The position numbers and the translations under genes are program-made. A model generated the notes under the pieces. That model made no database searches, had not been told where the DNA came from, and was given only the letters and a program-made list of their open reading frames with translations. A DNA stretch of 64,000 nucleotides from SAR86 cluster bacterium (GTDB taxonomy: Bacteria > Pseudomonadota > Gammaproteobacteria > Magnimaribacterales > Magnimaribacteraceae): the NCBI GenBank assembly GCA_029268615.1, contig JAQWNM010000017.1, positions 1 through 64,000 of the forward strand, given 5' to 3'. Shown piece after piece: positions 59,760 through 64,000 of the stretch; position 1 is the stretch's first letter; each line of letters starts with the position of its first letter.

Positions 59760-61379
59760 ATGGATATGCAATTTGCGTCACTTTGGGAGTCTACAGCAGA
59801 TCAACTGGGAGATCATCCTGCTTTGGTTTGTGGTGATGTTGTTACAAGCTGGAAAGATTATGACGATAGAGCTGCAAGATTGGCAATGCTCTTGACTGAG
59901 AAAGGTCTTGGAGATGATTCAAAGGTAGGTATTTATCTTCATAATTGTAATGAATATTTGGAAGCCCAGTACAGTATTTTTAAAATAAAGGGAGTTCCTA
60001 TTAATGTAAATTATCGTTATAAGGCCGATGAACTAACTTATTTATTAGATAATTGTGATGCTGAGGCAGTATTTTATCAGGCTTGTTACTCAGACCAGAT
60101 TGATTTAATAAAATCTAATTTACCCAAAGTTAAGGTTTTTATTCAACTTGATGATAATACAAATCCATTACTAAGCGGCTCTGTGGATTACGATGAAGTG
60201 ATAGCTGGCTATGAGCCTATGGAAAGGATAAGAAGATCGGGAGATAATATTTATATGTTGTACACCGGAGGCACAACAGGAATGCCTAAAGGTGTTATGT
60301 ACCAACATGGCCCTTTTATTAATTCTATGTGTAAGACTCTTAAGGGAATGGGTTTTGATATGCCAGAAGATCCTAAAGATATAGGTAAAACCATTGACTC
60401 CTTAAAAGAGGCAAAAGCTTTACCGGTAAGCTTAGTTGCCTGTCCATTAATGCATGGGACTGGAATGTGGTTAGGTTCTTATCTTCCGTTGATTATGGGA
60501 GGATCAGTTGTCACTACTTCTAATTTAGGTTTAGATTCTAACTTGTTATGGAAAGAAGTTGAGAGAAATAAAGCTACAAACATGACTATTGTAGGTGATG
60601 CTTTTGCCAGGCCATTATTAGATGAACTAGAATCCGCTAAGAATAAAGGGCAGCCTTACGATATATCTTCTCTTCAGTTAATGATTTCTAGCGGAGTTAT
60701 GTGGAGTTCAGAGGTGAAAGATGGACTACTTTCGCATCATGACATGGTCCTGATGGATGCTTTTGGTTCTACAGAAGGAGGCATGGGCAGTTCGATGTCC
60801 TCTAGAGATTCAAAACCTAAAACTGCTAAATTTTCTATAAACCCTGGAGTTATTATTATTAATGATAAAGGGGAGTCTGTAGAGCCAGGTTCTGGTGAAC
60901 GCGGTAAGCTGGGATTAAGTGCAATGGTACCTCTGGGTTACTATAAAGATCCCATTAAATCAGCGGAAACTTTTAAAGAACACAATGGAGTAAGATATAG
61001 TTTTCCTGGGGACTACGCCACAGTTGAACTTGATGGAACCATAAATCTTTTGGGGAGAGGAAGTAATTGTATAAATACAGCTGGAGAAAAAGTTTATCCA
61101 GAAGAAGTAGAAGAGGCTATAAAACTCCATCCCAATATTTATGATTGTTTGGTAGTGGGACTTGAAGATAAAAGGTTTGGGCAGAAGGTAGTGGCCTTAG
61201 CTTCTTTCTCTGGAGAACAAGAGATTTCTGAACAAGATCTCATCATCCACACTAGGGAACATTTAGCAGGATATAAACTTCCAAAAGATATAATCTTTGT
61301 AACAGAAGTTGAAAGGGCGCCTAATGGCAAGGCTAACTATAAATGGGCTAAAGAGGAAGCTGAGTCTACTTTAAGCTAA
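59760..61379 (+). CDS. Acyl-CoA synthetase (AMP-forming ligase)
   Basis: 539 residues. ANL superfamily motifs: P-loop YTGGTTGMPKGVMY (about residue 170), LMDAFGSTEGGMG (A5), FPGDYATVELDGTINLLGRG (A7/A8) and NGKANYK with the catalytic lysine. The closest visible resemblance is to fatty-acid/steroid-type CoA ligases of actinobacteria and marine bacteria. The substrate is unknown. An AGGAGAAAT precedes the ATG. Confidence 0.92.
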   Translation: MDMQFASLWESTADQLGDHPALVCGDVVTSWKDYDDRAARLAMLLTEKGLGDDSKVGIYLHNCNEYLEAQYSIFKIKGVPINVNYRYKADELTYLLDNCDAEAVFYQACYSDQIDLIKSNLPKVKVFIQLDDNTNPLLSGSVDYDEVIAGYEPMERIRRSGDNIYMLYTGGTTGMPKGVMYQHGPFINSMCKTLKGMGFDMPEDPKDIGKTIDSLKEAKALPVSLVACPLMHGTGMWLGSYLPLIMGGSVVTTSNLGLDSNLLWKEVERNKATNMTIVGDAFARPLLDELESAKNKGQPYDISSLQLMISSGVMWSSEVKDGLLSHHDMVLMDAFGSTEGGMGSSMSSRDSKPKTAKFSINPGVIIINDKGESVEPGSGERGKLGLSAMVPLGYYKDPIKSAETFKEHNGVRYSFPGDYATVELDGTINLLGRGSNCINTAGEKVYPEEVEEAIKLHPNIYDCLVVGLEDKRFGQKVVALASFSGEQEISEQDLIIHTREHLAGYKLPKDIIFVTEVERAPNGKANYKWAKEEAESTLS

Positions 61380-61390
61380 TTCATACTTTA

Positions 61391-62047
61391 ATGAAGGTAT
61401 CTGAAGCAATTAAATCTAGAAAGACAATTCGCTCTTTCTTGGATACTGCCGTAGAAAATTCTCTTATTAAATCTATTCTAGAAAAGGCGGCTAGAGCTCC
61501 TTCAGGAGGAAATCTGCAACCTTGGAGAATCTTTGTCCTTAATAAAGATTCCATGAGTAGATTTAAAGTCTATTTAAATAATAATTCTGAGCCAGATATT
61601 CCTGCCTATGATATTTATCCAAAACAGCTAAAAGAGCCATATAGATCTTCAAGATATAAGGTCGGAGAAGATATGTATTCTTTGTTGGGAATAAAAAGAG
61701 AAGATAAAGCAGGTAGATTTGCTCAATTAGCAGAGAATTATAATTTTTTTGGCGCACCCGCAGCTTTTTTCTGTTTTATAGATAAACAAATGGGACCTCC
61801 GCAATGGTCAGACCTCGGCATGTTTTTACAGACATTTATGCTGTTAGCAAGAGAGGAAGGTTTAGATACATGTCCTCAAGAAGCCTGGGCAGTTAGACCA
61901 AAAGTAGTCACTGATTTTGTGGGTGCCGCCGAAGAGTTAATGTTATTTTGCGGCATGGCAATAGGCTATAGAAATAATAAAGCAAAGATAAACGATCTCA
62001 AGACTGAAAGAGAGCCCATCAACGATTGGGCATATTTTATAGATTAA
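61391..62047 (+). CDS. Nitroreductase family FMN flavoprotein
   Basis: 218 residues: AIKSRKTIRSFLD, AARAPSGGNLQPWRIFVL (FMN site), and LMLFCGMAIGYRN near the C-terminus. NAD(P)H-dependent reduction of nitro groups, quinones or an enoyl intermediate. It follows the CoA ligase by 11 bases in the same direction and may take part in the same catabolic pathway. Confidence 0.92.
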   Translation: MKVSEAIKSRKTIRSFLDTAVENSLIKSILEKAARAPSGGNLQPWRIFVLNKDSMSRFKVYLNNNSEPDIPAYDIYPKQLKEPYRSSRYKVGEDMYSLLGIKREDKAGRFAQLAENYNFFGAPAAFFCFIDKQMGPPQWSDLGMFLQTFMLLAREEGLDTCPQEAWAVRPKVVTDFVGAAEELMLFCGMAIGYRNNKAKINDLKTEREPINDWAYFID

Positions 62048-62053
62048 ACCGTT

Positions 62054-63214
62054 CTATTGATTGAGATACTTTCTCGCTACAACCCACTTATGTATTTCAT
62101 CAGGACCTTCATATATTCTCATAGTTCTAAGGTCAGCAGCCATTAATTGCAAAGGCAATTCTTTAGTTACTCCCATAGCTCCGTAAGATTGCATTGCATT
62201 ATCAATTATTTCTGAAGCCATATCTGTTCCATATACTTTAACCATACTAGCTTCAGTTCTTATATCAATTCCTTTATCTTGTTTTATTGCAGCATCTAAG
62301 ACCATTAATCTCAGCGCATGGATTTTAGTTGCTGCGTCTGCTACCCACCATTGTATGGTTTGTCTTTCAGCAAGCTTAACTCCAAATGTTTCTCTTTGAT
62401 TTGATTGTTCTATCATCATAGAAAGAGCTCTTTCAGCCATTCCTATGCACCATGCAGCCATTTGCAGTCTTCTAATAATTAATCTATTTTGCATAGGCGC
62501 AAACCCTTTTCCTTCCTCTCCTAATAGTTGATCATTCGGAATTCTGCAGTCTTCTAAGACTATTTCAAAATTACTTGCCCCTCCAATTAATGGAATTTCT
62601 CTTTCTAGAATATAACCAGGAGTATTCTTATCTATTATAAAAGCTGACATACCTCCTCTAGTTCCTTTTTTTGAATCTGTAACAGCTATTAATATAGTGA
62701 AATCAGCTTCATCAGCTCTTGTTATCCAAATTTTTCTTCCATTTAATATCCAGTCAGAGCCATCTTTAACTGCTTTTGTTGACATGGAAGATGGATCAGT
62801 TCCAGCTCCGGGTTCAGAAATAGCTATAGCAGATGACATTTCTCCTCTTGCATATGGCATTAGGTATTTCTGTCTTTGCATGTCATTTGCAGTTTCAATC
62901 AACATATGGAGATTAGGTGAATCAGGAGGAAAAGTGAATGGAACTGGTGTAGAGCCCATAGCCTCATTTACTCCTACCATGGCAATTGCCGGCAAATTCA
63001 TTCCGTCATATTCTTCCGGAACATCTAGACCCCATAGGCCCAATTCTTTGCATTTCTCTAATAAAGGAGTTTTTTCTTCAATATTTAATTTACAAACACC
63101 TTCTTTTGCTTCTCTTGCTAATATAGTTGGCTCTAGAGGAATTAACTCTTCTTTTACAAATCTACTGACCGTATCTTTTATCATTTGATATTCTGACGGT
63201 AATTGAAAGTCCAT
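62054..63214 (-). CDS. Acyl-CoA dehydrogenase
   Basis: 386 residues. FAD-binding AISEPGAGTDPSSM and WILNGRKIWITRAD, and RIYEGPDEIHKWVVARKYL at the C-terminus with the glutamate in the position of the catalytic base. It introduces the alpha-beta double bond in an acyl-CoA. Convergent with the nitroreductase (six bases between), downstream of the Rieske oxygenase gene. Confidence 0.94.
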   Translation of the reverse strand: MDFQLPSEYQMIKDTVSRFVKEELIPLEPTILAREAKEGVCKLNIEEKTPLLEKCKELGLWGLDVPEEYDGMNLPAIAMVGVNEAMGSTPVPFTFPPDSPNLHMLIETANDMQRQKYLMPYARGEMSSAIAISEPGAGTDPSSMSTKAVKDGSDWILNGRKIWITRADEADFTILIAVTDSKKGTRGGMSAFIIDKNTPGYILEREIPLIGGASNFEIVLEDCRIPNDQLLGEEGKGFAPMQNRLIIRRLQMAAWCIGMAERALSMMIEQSNQRETFGVKLAERQTIQWWVADAATKIHALRLMVLDAAIKQDKGIDIRTEASMVKVYGTDMASEIIDNAMQSYGAMGVTKELPLQLMAADLRTMRIYEGPDEIHKWVVARKYLNQ

Positions 63215-63229
63215 TTTGTCTCCTTATAG

Positions 63230-64000
63230 CTAAAAAAGTTTATTCAAGTCTTTATTTTTTGTTTTAATCAATCTTTCTACCCAGTCATGAAAGATCTGAC
63301 CACCTCTTTCATTTCTTCCAAACAAAACTTTTTCTAATTTTCCAGTTTTTAGTCCTTTTTGTAGTCTAAGCCCTGTTGCATAATCTTCTTCTTGAACAAC
63401 AAATTCTAGAAATTTAAATTGTTCTTCTGCTTCTTTTATTTGTTTTTTATTAGGCTTTTTTTCCATTAAGTAATACTGCATGGTAAATGATTCTTCAGGG
63501 GATTCCCCTGGCATTAGTTGGGAAAGTAAAACGCTTCTTCCCCCTGCGTTAAATGAAGCAATAGAGATATGCGGAAAAATTGTCCATACACCAGTCATTA
63601 GAATAGAAGTAGGCACTTCAGAAACTGGAGAATTAGTATAATCTTTACCATCGCCAGCAAAATCATCCTGATCAGGCAATCTTGAAGGAGAAATAACTCT
63701 TTGATGAGGACCCCATTGGTAGAACATAGCTTTATTTGATATCTCCGTTCCAAAGGTTTCACTATGAAGAACTGGTAGATGATAAAGATCTAAATATCCG
63801 TCATAGGCAACTTTCCAATTAGGACCTTTCACCATTCGTGTATCAAATATATGCCAATTTTCTAATCCAAAATGTGCCAGCATTTCATCATATCCGGACA
63901 AAAAATCTTGTGTTGAAAGAGTTGTTTTCTCATCTAAATTAACCCAAATTATGCCAGCTTTCTCAAGAACATTTAATTTTAAAAGACCATTACATTCCTT
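63230..64000 (-). CDS. Aromatic ring-hydroxylating (Rieske-type) oxygenase, large subunit, C-terminal part
   Basis: 256 residues are visible; the frame stays open to the end of the window, so the N-terminal part (including the Rieske 2Fe-2S domain) lies outside. The catalytic domain shows the mononuclear iron ligands DGYLDLYHLPVLH (D-x2-H-x4-H) and the preceding KVAYDGYLD segment, with GIIWVNLD upstream at the domain border. It probably oxidises an aromatic, or a hydrophobic or amine substrate; no partner reductase is visible. Confidence 0.9.
   Translation of the reverse strand, partial: KECNGLLKLNVLEKAGIIWVNLDEKTTLSTQDFLSGYDEMLAHFGLENWHIFDTRMVKGPNWKVAYDGYLDLYHLPVLHSETFGTEISNKAMFYQWGPHQRVISPSRLPDQDDFAGDGKDYTNSPVSEVPTSILMTGVWTIFPHISIASFNAGGRSVLLSQLMPGESPEESFTMQYYLMEKKPNKKQIKEAEEQFKFLEFVVQEEDYATGLRLQKGLKTGKLEKVLFGRNERGGQIFHDWVERLIKTKNKDLNKLF

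Overview
The window is an AT-rich, tightly packed bacterial chromosome segment carrying a replication origin. Gene content and order point to an oligotrophic marine gammaproteobacterium. The atp operon, parAB-rsmG-mnmG, the mnmE-yidC-yidD-rnpA-rpmH / dnaA-dnaN-recF-gyrB cluster, polA-engB-cytochrome c4-dsbA and the cox cluster all follow gammaproteobacterial order. Very short intergenic gaps, many 1-4 base overlaps, a single-chain glycyl-tRNA synthetase and mixed acyl-CoA/Rieske catabolic genes make a SAR86-like organism my best guess. That placement is inference, because there is no rRNA in the window. No stretch longer than 300 bases lacks a gene; the longest gap is the 241 bases between mnmG and mnmE.

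Layout. (1) 1-4640: an accessory island directly downstream of glmS, in the position of the attTn7 hotspot. Read away from glmS it holds a restriction-modification pair, an HD hydrolase, a stand-alone MutS domain-I protein, a DUF1272 mini-protein and an exported protein. Between these modules sit repeated copies of a short sequence that encodes the last residues of GlmS (S/F-V/I-T-V-E plus stop). No recombinase is visible. (2) 4636-14307: glmS, glmU and the complete F1Fo ATP synthase operon without atpI, all on the minus strand. (3) 14375-22402: parB, parA, rsmG, mnmG (no ATG/GTG/TTG start, probably ATT), mnmE, yidC, yidD, rnpA, rpmH, all minus. (4) About 22403-22560: the strand switch and probable oriC, with a perfect DnaA box and tandem AT-rich 11-mers. 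A second set of DnaA-like boxes lies between mnmG and mnmE. A near-perfect parS lies inside recF. (5) 22560-28596: dnaA, dnaN, recF, gyrB, plus strand.

(6) 28593-36546, minus: plsC-like and lpxL-like acyltransferases, gmhB, glyS (alpha2 type), trkH, trkA, fmt, def. (7) 36606-38454, plus: purE, tsaC, aroE. (8) 38567-46873: a complete caa3-type cytochrome c oxidase locus with its assembly factors (coxB with fused cytochrome c, coxA, ctaG, coxC, surf1, a thioredoxin-like protein, ctaA, ctaB, sco), plus a conserved small two-helix gene on the opposite strand. (9) 46886-56982, minus: typA, a quinone oxidoreductase, gshA, pckA, dsbB, polA, engB, with a structured candidate small RNA between polA and engB. 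(10) 57068-62047, plus: cytochrome c4, a dsbA-like lipoprotein, then a CoA-ester catabolic set (CitE-like lyase, MaoC hydratase, acyl-CoA ligase, nitroreductase). (11) 62054-64000, minus: acyl-CoA dehydrogenase and a Rieske-type oxygenase that runs off the window.

The genes fit an aerobic heterotroph. Catabolized CoA esters feed respiration through cytochrome c4 and the caa3 oxidase, and the proton gradient drives the ATP synthase, whose c-subunit has an aspartate proton site of the H+ type. The most unusual part is the island behind glmS, where short modules are separated by glmS-end-like repeats.
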